The notes under the pieces are model-generated. The model was given only the letters and a program-made list of their open reading frames with translations. It ran no database searches and had not been told where the DNA came from. From the NCBI GenBank assembly GCA_024635855.1, contig JAGXHZ010000015.1:1-12967 (forward strand): a stretch of 12,967 nucleotides of DNA, read 5' to 3'. The stretch comes from Sulfuricurvum sp. (GTDB lineage: Bacteria; Campylobacterota; Campylobacteria; Campylobacterales; Sulfurimonadaceae). Both the position numbers and the translations under genes were made by a program. Below are positions 1 through 6,498 of the stretch, piece by piece; position 1 is the stretch's first letter; each line of letters starts with the position of its first letter.

Positions 1-599
1 GTATTTTCTTGAGCATATTTGAGTGCTTTTTGGATGAGTATGCGATGAACGGAGTAGGGGGAATGGATGGCGATTGAGGGATAAAATCCTTCTCGCTTTA
101 CCGTTTGTGACGCAAATAAACGCTCTTGAAAATTACCATACAGCGCATCTGCCATTAGGGGATCAGAACCTATGAGCTCGTTGAAATAGACCACTTTTTG
201 AGGGGTATTGGCACACGCGTCCAAATCAAAACCATACGAACTCACCGCTCCAAATGCCGTAATGCCATTATCCAGCATCATTTGTGTAGCACGCTCCATA
301 CATTCACTCTCACAGCTATGGATGAGTTCATCTCGATTGGCAATAACACTCGAAAGCCACGGCATAAATTCACCATACGTAAGGGTAGAACGGTTGGCGC
401 TGAATTCGAGATGAACGTGCGCATTGATAAGACCGCTCATAATCACCGAACCCTCGCCTAGTTCTTGGCATTGCGTACCGTATTGTTCTCTAAGGTGGTT
501 GTTTGGGGCTACTGCAATAATGGTTTTGTCAAAAACGATTCCGTGATTGCGGTAAATGGTATCAGGGGTAAAAATGGTGTCGGCGAGAAGTATCTGCAA
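1..599 (-). CDS. mqnX: Aminofutalosine-deaminase-like amidohydrolase (MqnX type), N-terminal part, cut by window edge
   Basis: Reading the minus strand from a TTG at 599 gives 199 uninterrupted codons running off the left edge, so the C-terminus is missing. The protein is a cytosolic metal-dependent hydrolase of the amidohydrolase/chlorohydrolase superfamily. The metal-binding His-x-His lies in the context LINAHVHLEFS (HVH codons at 411-419), and a second block, AIHSPYSVH, lies near the edge. Both blocks, and the GIVFD segment near the N-terminus, resemble the Helicobacter aminofutalosine deaminase, which deaminates 6-amino-6-deoxyfutalosine in the futalosine menaquinone route. The start is uncertain: TTG 599 has AAAGG at 607-611 with 7 nt spacing, while an in-frame ATG at 641 has no clear ribosome site and would add 14 residues. 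The gene is divergent from the receiver operon. Another substrate of the ATZ/TRZ family is possible. Confidence 0.72.
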   Translation of the reverse strand, partial: MQILLADTIFTPDTIYRNHGIVFDKTIIAVAPNNHLREQYGTQCQELGEGSVIMSGLINAHVHLEFSANRSTLTYGEFMPWLSSVIANRDELIHSCESECMERATQMMLDNGITAFGAVSSYGFDLDACANTPQKVVYFNELIGSDPLMADALYGNFQERLFASQTVKREGFYPSIAIHSPYSVHRILIQKALKYAQEN

Positions 600-646
600 A
601 AGAGAACCTTTGAAAATTTTAATAACAGTATAGCAGAACATTTTTA

Positions 647-664
647 ATCATAATTTGCTATAAT
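647..664. promoter_or_regulatory. Divergent, overlapping promoters between mqnX-like gene and receiver operon
   Basis: On the plus strand TGCTATAAT at 656-664 is a perfect extended -10 box, preceded by a T-rich stretch (641-656) in place of a -35 element, as is usual for Campylobacterota sigma-70 promoters. It would start transcription near 671 and give a leader of about 29 nt for the receiver gene at 700. On the minus strand TATGAT (652-647) is a weaker -10 candidate that would start near 640 and favour the TTG start at 599 of the hydrolase. The plus-strand box is the better supported. No sigma-54 (GG-N10-GC) element was seen here. Confidence 0.5.
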
Positions 665-699
665 CTAAACAATTAACGCATATTTTTCAGGAGCCAAGA

Positions 700-1059
700 G
701 TGAAGATATTAGTCGCAGATGATTCAAAATTGGCGCGATTGTCGCTTATTAAAATTATTAAGGGACTTGAACCTCAGTGTGAGATTATTGAGGCTGAAAA
801 TGGTTTAATCGCGGTCGAACAATTTAAAGAAAATTCTCCTTCAATCGTTTTTTTGGATTTGACGATGCCTGTTATGGACGGGTATGAAGCATTGGAAAAA
901 ATCATTGCAATGAATTCAAAAGCCCAAGTAGTTGTGGTGACAGCTGATATTCAAAGTCAGGCACAGGCGCAGGTTATAGCGTTGGGTGCAAAGACGGTGA
1001 TTCCAAAGCCTATCAGCAGTGAAAAAATGCAAACTGTTTTAGAACAGCTTGTATTCTAA
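700..1059 (+). CDS. Stand-alone CheY-like response regulator receiver
   Basis: A 119-residue single receiver domain with no output domain, acting in the cytosol as a phosphorylation-controlled protein partner. All receiver catalytic positions are visible: the acidic pair D7/D8, phospho-acceptor D53 (FLDLTMP), switch Thr T81 and conserved Lys K103 in the IPKP turn. At the position of the motor-binding tyrosine of enterobacterial CheY (Lys minus 3) there is V100. It is therefore probably not the canonical chemotaxis CheY, and it may serve the adjacent phosphatase and diguanylate cyclase. It starts with GTG, supported by CAGGAG at 688-693 with 6 nt spacing. It is first in a three-gene operon, 13 nt ahead of the CheC gene. 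The cognate kinase is not in the window. Confidence 0.93.
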   Translation: MKILVADDSKLARLSLIKIIKGLEPQCEIIEAENGLIAVEQFKENSPSIVFLDLTMPVMDGYEALEKIIAMNSKAQVVVVTADIQSQAQAQVIALGAKTVIPKPISSEKMQTVLEQLVF

Positions 1060-1072
1060 ATAAAGGATATAA

Positions 1073-1693
1073 GTGCTGAAAAAAGTTGAATTTAGCGGGG
1101 ATCATTTGGATGTCCTGCGAGAGCTTATGAACATTGCTGTGGGAAATGCCACGGCGAGTATCGCTGATTTGTTACGAGCGTTTGGAACAATGCATATCCC
1201 TAAAATCGCCATCAGCGATATTAAGGGATTGAAGCAGTACATGCATGAAACTATCCCAAATGAAAGCAGTCACTATGTGACCAAACAGCTTTTCGGGGGT
1301 CCGTTTGGAGGTGAGTTTATTTTTGTCATTACGGACGAAGTGGCGATTAATTTGGGAAATCATCTTTATGATGTTGAAGCTCCAAATGATGCGGATATTT
1401 ACGATGCCGTGATTGAACTAACCAATATCTTAAGTGCTACCATGATAAGCAGATTGACGGAAGAGCTGAATGTAAAGGTTCAGTTTTTTCTCCCTTCAAC
1501 GGAGATTATCGCAGGGAATGATTTGATTTATTTGGAGGAGACGGCTGAGTATTCACAGATTATTATTATCAGTACGCAAATGGAATTCCAAAATCAAAAC
1601 ATCAACGGGCACATTTTTATTCTGGCTAAAGATGCCATGATTCAAAGTCTCAAAGATCTTATTGACCAAAAACTTGAAGAATTGTATGCATGA
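1073..1693 (+). CDS. cheC: CheC-family CheY-phosphate phosphatase
   Basis: A 206-residue protein of the CheC/CheX/FliY phosphatase family, expected to hydrolyse the aspartyl phosphate of a CheY-like receiver, most likely the one encoded just upstream. Both pseudo-symmetric halves carry the family consensus [DS]-x3-E-x2-N-x22-P without deviation: D13, E17, N20, P43 and D111, E115, N118, P141. Two intact sites and the length of about 200 residues indicate CheC rather than CheX (one site) or FliY (which has a FliN domain). GTG start with AAAGGA at 1062-1067, 5 nt spacing. The stop overlaps the next start as ATGA, implying translational coupling to the diguanylate cyclase. CheC usually occurs with the deamidase CheD in Firmicutes, Thermotogae and archaea; no cheD is seen here. 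An equally possible role is an adaptor that binds the phospho-receiver. Confidence 0.88.
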   Translation: MLKKVEFSGDHLDVLRELMNIAVGNATASIADLLRAFGTMHIPKIAISDIKGLKQYMHETIPNESSHYVTKQLFGGPFGGEFIFVITDEVAINLGNHLYDVEAPNDADIYDAVIELTNILSATMISRLTEELNVKVQFFLPSTEIIAGNDLIYLEETAEYSQIIIISTQMEFQNQNINGHIFILAKDAMIQSLKDLIDQKLEELYA

Positions 1694-2973
1694 AAAAACC
1701 GGTTGATTACCCCAATATTTTACTCGATGCGCTAGAACACGGAATAATGATCGTGGATGAAGAGTTTAATGTTATGTATTGGAATCAATGGCTGGAAATC
1801 AATACCGGTCATGCCTATAGTAATATAGTGGGGAAATCACTCTTAACGTTTTATCCAAAGATCGATTATCGCACGCTTCAGCGAAAAATTCGAACAACCC
1901 TGAGACTCAATTCTCCTACTTTTTACGATGCCTCATTGAATAATCGATTTATCCCCATCCCTCGAAACAAAATCAGCAGTTCTCTTTTAAGTACAATGCA
2001 GCTGCAAGTCACGATTTCCCCTTATATTATCGATCAAGGGATGGTGATGATTGCGGTGTATGACATCAGTGATCTTCATGAGTTGAAAATCACTTTGCAA
2101 AAACAGATGGAAAAAATAGCGCATCTTAACAGTGAGCTTCAGCACGATAAGCAAATTATCGATGATAATTTATTGATTGTAAAAACAGACGGGGAGTTTC
2201 ATATCATTGAAGTTTCAAAAGCTTTTAATTCTTTTTTTGGATTTGAGGAAAATGAGCTTGTGGATTGGCCGTTACAGGTGATTTGTTCGGATAAAATATC
2301 GGTTTCAGAATATGTACAGATGAAAAATACCCTTCAAAATGCACAGCGTTGGAGTGGTGAAATAGAAATTGTTTCAAAAAACGGACAAGCATTATGGGTA
2401 GATGCCGTGGTCACTCCATGGCTTGAGGGTTCGGGAGTATTGAACAGTTATACGGCAATTTATCATGATATAACCGATAAAAAACGGCTGGAACTTTTGG
2501 CGACAACGGATTCGCTCACCAAGCTTTATAATCGATATAAATTTGATGAGATTTTTAACATTATGTTGATGCGAGAACATTGGAAAACAGATGATTCATT
2601 TGCCATTGTTATGGCGGATATTGACCATTTTAAACAAATCAATGATGTCTACGGGCATCCAAGAGGGGATGAGGTATTGGTGGAAATAGCCAAAGTACTC
2701 TCTCAAACGCTACAAAATGGAGATATAATCGCTCGATGGGGAGGAGAAGAATTCATCTTTTTATTATCCCACGTGAGTGCAAGTAAAGCCATTTATGTAG
2801 CAGAAAAACTAAGAATGACTGTCGAGAAGCTTAGGTTATTTGTAGACGTTAAATTATCATTCGGGGTGAGCTTATTTGTTGCAGGCGATACACACGCAAC
2901 GCTTTTAAACCGTGCAGATGCGGCTTTGTATAAAGCGAAGAAAAATGGTAGAAACCGGATTGAAATACTCTAA
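1690..2973 (+). CDS. PAS-PAS-GGDEF diguanylate cyclase, soluble
   Basis: A 427-residue protein predicted to make cyclic di-GMP from two GTP. Order of parts: PAS 1 (about 8-128, starting ILLDALEHGIMIVDEEF), a charged helical linker (about 128-158), PAS 2 (about 158-265, ending with the typical YHDITDKKRLE), then GGDEF (about 270-427). Active features are DSLTKLYNR (274-282), metal-binding D310 in MADIDHF, YGHPRGDEVL (321-330) and the signature GGEEF (351-355). The inhibitory I-site RxxD is QNGD (342-345), so the Arg is missing and product inhibition may be weak. No signal peptide or membrane segment is seen, so it should sense a cytosolic cue or a partner through PAS. It lacks an EAL domain and has no receiver of its own. 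It overlaps the CheC gene by 4 nt and is the last gene of that operon. Confidence 0.93.
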   Translation: MKKPVDYPNILLDALEHGIMIVDEEFNVMYWNQWLEINTGHAYSNIVGKSLLTFYPKIDYRTLQRKIRTTLRLNSPTFYDASLNNRFIPIPRNKISSSLLSTMQLQVTISPYIIDQGMVMIAVYDISDLHELKITLQKQMEKIAHLNSELQHDKQIIDDNLLIVKTDGEFHIIEVSKAFNSFFGFEENELVDWPLQVICSDKISVSEYVQMKNTLQNAQRWSGEIEIVSKNGQALWVDAVVTPWLEGSGVLNSYTAIYHDITDKKRLELLATTDSLTKLYNRYKFDEIFNIMLMREHWKTDDSFAIVMADIDHFKQINDVYGHPRGDEVLVEIAKVLSQTLQNGDIIARWGGEEFIFLLSHVSASKAIYVAEKLRMTVEKLRLFVDVKLSFGVSLFVAGDTHATLLNRADAALYKAKKNGRNRIEIL

Positions 2974-3001
2974 TAAAAGTTCCTTGTAATCTACTACCGC
3001 G

Positions 3002-3007
3002 TATAAT
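3002..3007 (+). promoter_or_regulatory. Putative -10 box upstream of aroQ
   Basis: TATAAT at 3002-3007 lies in the 66-nt gap between the diguanylate cyclase and aroQ and would start transcription near 3014, giving a leader of about 26 nt. There is no convincing -35 element: a TTGTAA at 2985-2990 sits only 11 nt upstream. The ribosome site AAGG at 3029-3032 is 7 nt before the aroQ ATG. This is the only clear promoter-sized gap before the long run of co-directional genes to 12185. No intrinsic terminator for the upstream operon was found in the gap. Confidence 0.45.
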
Positions 3008-3039
3008 CTAGCCTTAAAAGTAAAATTCAAGGTTTTTGT

Positions 3040-3516
3040 ATGAAGATAGCGGTAATTCAAGGTCCAAATCTCAATATGTTAGGTGTGCGTGACACTCAAG
3101 TGTACGGTCCGATGCGTTTAGAACAAATTCATGCGCAAATGAAAGATTTTGCAGGGCAAAACGGAATCGAAATTGATTTTTATCAAAGTAATTTGGAAGG
3201 TGAAATTGTTGATAAAATTCAAGAGTGTTATGGCGATACAGATGGGATCATCATTAATCCTGCTGCATACACGCATACGTCGATTGCTATTCGTGATGCG
3301 ATCAGTGCGGTTAATATCCCAACCATTGAAGTTCATATCAGCAACATCTATCGTCGTGAAGAGTTTCGTCAAACAAGTATGACCGCTCCTGTATGTACGT
3401 CATCCATTATCGGTTTTGGACCGTTTGGTTATCATTTGGCAATGGTAGGTATGATGCAGATTTTGAGTGAAATTCAAGCAATGCAACGTGCTCAACAAGA
3501 AGCAACTCAAGAATAA
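3040..3516 (+). CDS. aroQ: Type II 3-dehydroquinate dehydratase
   Basis: A 158-residue cytosolic enzyme that dehydrates 3-dehydroquinate to 3-dehydroshikimate in the shikimate pathway; the family forms dodecamers. Family features are evident: GPNLNMLG (8-15), catalytic Y22 in VYG, N73 and H79 in the block [10 protein letters not shown]99 in VHISNIY, and R110 in REEFR. Length is normal plus a short Gln/Ala/Glu-rich C-terminal tail (about 147-158). ATG start with AAGG 7 nt upstream, preceded by a -10 box at 3002. It leads the folK-flhF-flhG run. In Helicobacter and relatives pepP usually lies between aroQ and folK, but here folK begins 2 nt after the aroQ stop. Confidence 0.96.
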   Translation: MKIAVIQGPNLNMLGVRDTQVYGPMRLEQIHAQMKDFAGQNGIEIDFYQSNLEGEIVDKIQECYGDTDGIIINPAAYTHTSIAIRDAISAVNIPTIEVHISNIYRREEFRQTSMTAPVCTSSIIGFGPFGYHLAMVGMMQILSEIQAMQRAQQEATQE

Positions 3517-3518
3517 AT

Positions 3519-4043
3519 ATGTTTTTAACGCGAATAGTGGATAAGAAACATTCGATTTATGTAAGTCGAACTTTCCCTTCCAAGGTACGAGTCGAAAATA
3601 AACACCGATTTTCCGTTATTTTGGGAGTGGGTGGAAATGTTGGCGATGTCAGACGGCGTATGGAACATTTGTGGGTTTATTTGGGGAAACTGTCTCAACT
3701 TAAACGCATTCAAAGCGGAGTAATTTTAAAAAATCCTCCGTTTGGATATACTCAACAAGATGATTTTTATAACACAGTGATTGAAATTTCAACATCGCTT
3801 TCTCCTCGAGTTTTTTTACGATTGCTTTGGAGAATTGAAAAGCGTTTTGGGCGGGTTCGTAGTTTTACGAATGCTCCAAGAACACTTGATTTAGATGTGA
3901 TATTTTACGGTGACAAGACTTTGAATTATCCAGAGCTTAGTGTTCCTCACCCCCATTGGAAAGAACGATCCAGCGTGGTGATACCATTGCGAAGCATGAC
4001 TCGAAACACGATACGGAGGCACTATGAAAATCTTAACGTTTAG
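3519..4043 (+). CDS. folK: 2-amino-4-hydroxy-6-hydroxymethyldihydropteridine diphosphokinase
   Basis: A 174-residue HPPK of folate synthesis, which transfers pyrophosphate from ATP to 6-hydroxymethyl-7,8-dihydropterin. The catalytic core starts at about residue 32 (VILGVGGNVGD). The nucleotide- and metal-binding block NAPRTLDLDVIFYG is intact, followed by the conserved VPHPHWKERSSVVIPL. Against stand-alone HPPK of other phyla it carries about 30 extra basic residues at the N-terminus. The ATG at 3519 has only a weak AAGAA ribosome site, so it may depend on translation coming from aroQ 2 nt upstream, and a later start cannot be excluded. The 3' end overlaps flhF by 20 nt. The folK-flhF adjacency is a Campylobacterota hallmark. 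Confidence 0.92.
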   Translation: MFLTRIVDKKHSIYVSRTFPSKVRVENKHRFSVILGVGGNVGDVRRRMEHLWVYLGKLSQLKRIQSGVILKNPPFGYTQQDDFYNTVIEISTSLSPRVFLRLLWRIEKRFGRVRSFTNAPRTLDLDVIFYGDKTLNYPELSVPHPHWKERSSVVIPLRSMTRNTIRRHYENLNV

Positions 4044-5286
4044 CGGTTCCACTCCAGCGGAGGCATTGAAAAAAGCACAGCTAGAAGTCGGCGAAGATGC
4101 CATGCTAATCGAAACGCGTGAGATTCAAAAAAAATCACTTGGAAAAACTGCTCTGTATGAAATCGTGGTAGGAGTTGAAGAGAATACAATGCCGCGCAGC
4201 TCTCAACGTCAACCAGAACCTTTGACCAAGCAGCGACCTTTAGCTCAAAAAAGCAATGATGTTTTGTACAACATATCCGAAGCTGCAAAGCAAATCTCTA
4301 AAATTGCAGAAGTAACGGAAGTAGATCGTCCTTCCAAGCTTACTCCTGTTGTGCAAAGTGAAGATCTCAAAAAAATTAAAGATGAGATAGAAAAACTCGG
4401 TGATAAGGTCAAACTTATTCAAAATATGTTCTGGAATGAAAAATCACCTAAAAATAGCCTTCCCATCCCTCCTGAGTTTGCTGAGATTTACCGTCTTGCA
4501 CAGCAAAGCGGTATGAATCAAGAACATTTAGATGAAATCATGCAGCTTACATTGGAGCATATGCCCTCCAAAATGCGTGAAAATTCTGAAACCGTCAAGC
4601 GTTATTTTCAAACCTTATTGCGTAAAATGATTCCCGTTAGATTAGAGAGTGCACCTAAAATGGGCGCTAAAAAAGTGGTGATGCTTGTAGGTCCTACGGG
4701 AGTGGGAAAAACAACGTCCATTGCAAAACTGGCCGCGAGATACTCCTACTTTTTAGAGAAAAAATACAAAGTAGGATTGGTCGTATTGGACACCTACCGT
4801 ATAGGAGCCGTTGAGCAGTTGATGCAATACGCACGGATGATGAAGCTGGGGATTGAGACCGTGGTTGATCCTCCTGAATTTTCAACTGCATTGAATTCGC
4901 TTCAATACAGCGATTATATTTTGATCGATACCATGGGTAGCTCACCTTATGACAAGGGTAAAATCGAAAAAATTTATGAGTGCTTGCGCTCAAACACGAC
5001 GGATTACAGTGTGGATGTCATTCTTGTTTTGCCAAGTTCGATTAAATATGAAGATTTGAAGTCAACGTATGAGAATTTTGCTCCCTTGGGAATTGATACG
5101 ATGATGTTTACAAAGCTTGATGAAACACGAGGGTTTGGTAATATTTTTTCTCTCGTGTATGAAACAAAAGTTCCCATCAGTTACTTTTCAATCGGACAAG
5201 AAGTTCCGGAAGATTTAGTGGTTTCCAGCAGTGATTTTTTAATTGATTGTTTGCTAAATGGATTTCGTAAGGGTGAAAACCTATGA
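4024..5286 (+). CDS. flhF: Flagellar biosynthesis SRP-type GTPase FlhF
   Basis: A 420-residue SRP-family GTPase that marks the pole and helps assemble the first flagellar basal-body parts. In Campylobacterota it is also linked to activation of sigma-54 flagellar genes. Parts: an N-terminal B domain (about 1-145) with a predicted helical stretch near 113-135, an N domain (about 150-215) and a G domain (216-420). GTPase motifs: G1 GPTGVGKT (223-230), DTYRIGAVEQL (256-266), G3 DTMG (302-305) where SRP GTPases normally have DTAG, G4 TKLD (363-366) and GQEVPEDL (391-398). Start ATG 4024 has a strong GGAGG (4015-4019) inside the folK coding region. Its stop overlaps flhG as ATGA, which couples the GTPase to its regulator. 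Confidence 0.96.
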   Translation: MKILTFSGSTPAEALKKAQLEVGEDAMLIETREIQKKSLGKTALYEIVVGVEENTMPRSSQRQPEPLTKQRPLAQKSNDVLYNISEAAKQISKIAEVTEVDRPSKLTPVVQSEDLKKIKDEIEKLGDKVKLIQNMFWNEKSPKNSLPIPPEFAEIYRLAQQSGMNQEHLDEIMQLTLEHMPSKMRENSETVKRYFQTLLRKMIPVRLESAPKMGAKKVVMLVGPTGVGKTTSIAKLAARYSYFLEKKYKVGLVVLDTYRIGAVEQLMQYARMMKLGIETVVDPPEFSTALNSLQYSDYILIDTMGSSPYDKGKIEKIYECLRSNTTDYSVDVILVLPSSIKYEDLKSTYENFAPLGIDTMMFTKLDETRGFGNIFSLVYETKVPISYFSIGQEVPEDLVVSSSDFLIDCLLNGFRKGENL

Positions 5287-6155
5287 CACACCAAGCTACT
5301 AAACTCGAAGCTCTGGTAAAACAAAACTCTCATGCTACGTCTAAAAAAACTCGCTTCATTGCAATTACCAGCGGGAAAGGCGGCGTTGGAAAGAGTACTA
5401 TTATCTCAAATATGGCACACGTCATGGCGAAAAATGGGCTCAAAGTAGGGATTTTTGACGCAGATATAGGGCTTGCCAATCTCGATGTGATGTTCAACGT
5501 CAAGATTAAAAAAAATATTTTACATGTACTTCGCGGAGAAGCTACAGTTGAGGAGATCTTGGTTCCGATTGAAAAAAATCTCGTTCTTATTCCCGGAGAG
5601 AGCGGTGAAGAGATCTTTAAGTATGCTTCGTCGGGATTGTTTGAACGCTTTATGGATGAAGCGCATGTGTTGGATGATTTGGATGTGATGATTATCGACA
5701 CGGGAGCAGGTATCGGCGAACATATTCAACTTTTTTTACGTGCATGCGATGATGTGATTGTGGTGACTGTTCCTGATCCTGCGGCTATTACAGATGCATA
5801 CGCGACCATAAAAGTCACTTCACGTCTTCGCAATGATATTAGTGTTATCATGAATCAAGTTCGCAGTGAAAAAGAGGCGTCAGCTTTGTTTGAAAAAATT
5901 CAAAAAGTTGCCCTTGCAAACATTGGCGACCAATTACGACTGAATTTTTTAGGGCAAATCACGTCGGATCCGAAAGTTTCTATGAGTGTTAAAAAAAGGG
6001 CATTGTACAGTCGTGAATTTCCAAGTTCGACTCCTGCGGTTGAGTTGGAAATGATTGTGAAAAAGATTGCAAAGAAATTGGAACGAAATGTGCTCGTTAG
6101 TCCACAGGAGAGTGGACTCGGCGGCTTCTTTAAGCGCCTAATGGAACACTTTTGA
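5283..6155 (+). CDS. flhG: Flagellar number regulator FlhG (MinD-like ATPase)
   Basis: A 290-residue ParA/MinD-type ATPase (also called YlxH or FleN) that limits flagellar number and acts with FlhF at the membrane. It has the deviant Walker A KGGVGKST (32-39), switch I region DADIGLANLD (59-68) and switch II DTGAGIG (139-145). The N-terminal segment HQATKLEALV (3-12) matches the DQAxxLR-type motif that stimulates FlhF GTPase in other bacteria, with His in place of the first Asp. The last residues, GGFFKRLMEHF, form a likely amphipathic membrane-targeting helix, as in MinD. Ribosome site AAGGGTG (5269-5275) lies inside flhF, and the 4-nt overlap suggests coupled synthesis of the two partners. 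Confidence 0.95.
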   Translation: MTHQATKLEALVKQNSHATSKKTRFIAITSGKGGVGKSTIISNMAHVMAKNGLKVGIFDADIGLANLDVMFNVKIKKNILHVLRGEATVEEILVPIEKNLVLIPGESGEEIFKYASSGLFERFMDEAHVLDDLDVMIIDTGAGIGEHIQLFLRACDDVIVVTVPDPAAITDAYATIKVTSRLRNDISVIMNQVRSEKEASALFEKIQKVALANIGDQLRLNFLGQITSDPKVSMSVKKRALYSREFPSSTPAVELEMIVKKIAKKLERNVLVSPQESGLGGFFKRLMEHF

Positions 6156-6174
6156 TATTCCTACAAGGCACATA

Positions 6175-6498
6175 ATGCGCGGTTCGAACTTTGTCTCTTT
6201 TTTAACAGTACAAGGGTTCCTCTTGGGTGTTGTGTTTGGGATAGTGCAATCGACCTCTGCTGAAAACTTTTTGGGATTGGTGCTTTTAATTACCACGTTT
6301 TTTTATCTGTTCGCCCATGTATGTGTTGGGTTTTATTTTCAAACATTGGGTGTTAAAGTTCATCCGTTTCCCAAGCATTCGCATGAGAGAAGTTTGGACA
6401 ATTATGTTCGTGAAATTAATCGTCGTGAGCAGTTTATTGATGCCTATTACGTCCATAAATCTGAATTGCTCAGCGAAGATGAGAAGGTGAGTCAATGA
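6175..6498 (+). CDS. Conserved small two-helix membrane protein between flhG and fliA
   Basis: A 107-residue protein with no recognised domain. Two hydrophobic helices are clear (about 7-26 and 32-55), followed by a polar C-terminal half with a charged, probably helical region (about 71-104, rich in Arg, Glu and Asp). No signal peptidase site is evident, so both ends probably face the cytoplasm or both the periplasm. A similarly placed small gene sits between the flhG and fliA homologues in Helicobacter pylori, which points to a flagella-related role that I cannot specify. ATG 6175 has AAGG at 6165-6168 with 6 nt spacing. The stop overlaps the fliA start as ATGA, and the fliA ribosome site lies inside this gene, so its translation probably drives fliA translation. 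Confidence 0.85.
   Translation: MRGSNFVSFLTVQGFLLGVVFGIVQSTSAENFLGLVLLITTFFYLFAHVCVGFYFQTLGVKVHPFPKHSHERSLDNYVREINRREQFIDAYYVHKSELLSEDEKVSQ

Noticed and set aside
198..647. Several short plus-strand open frames in the first 650 bases
   Set aside because: They are antisense to the minus-strand amidohydrolase frame, which is continuous and contains clear family motifs.
636..700. Sigma-54 promoter for the receiver operon (TTTGCT near 654-659)
   Set aside because: No GG lies 10 nt upstream of the GC, whereas a perfect extended sigma-70 -10 box is present.
2974..3039. Inverted repeat CCTTG ... CAAGG as a terminator for the signalling operon
   Set aside because: The arms are only 5 nt, about 40 nt apart and without a T-tract. 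The gap is better explained by a -10 box for aroQ.
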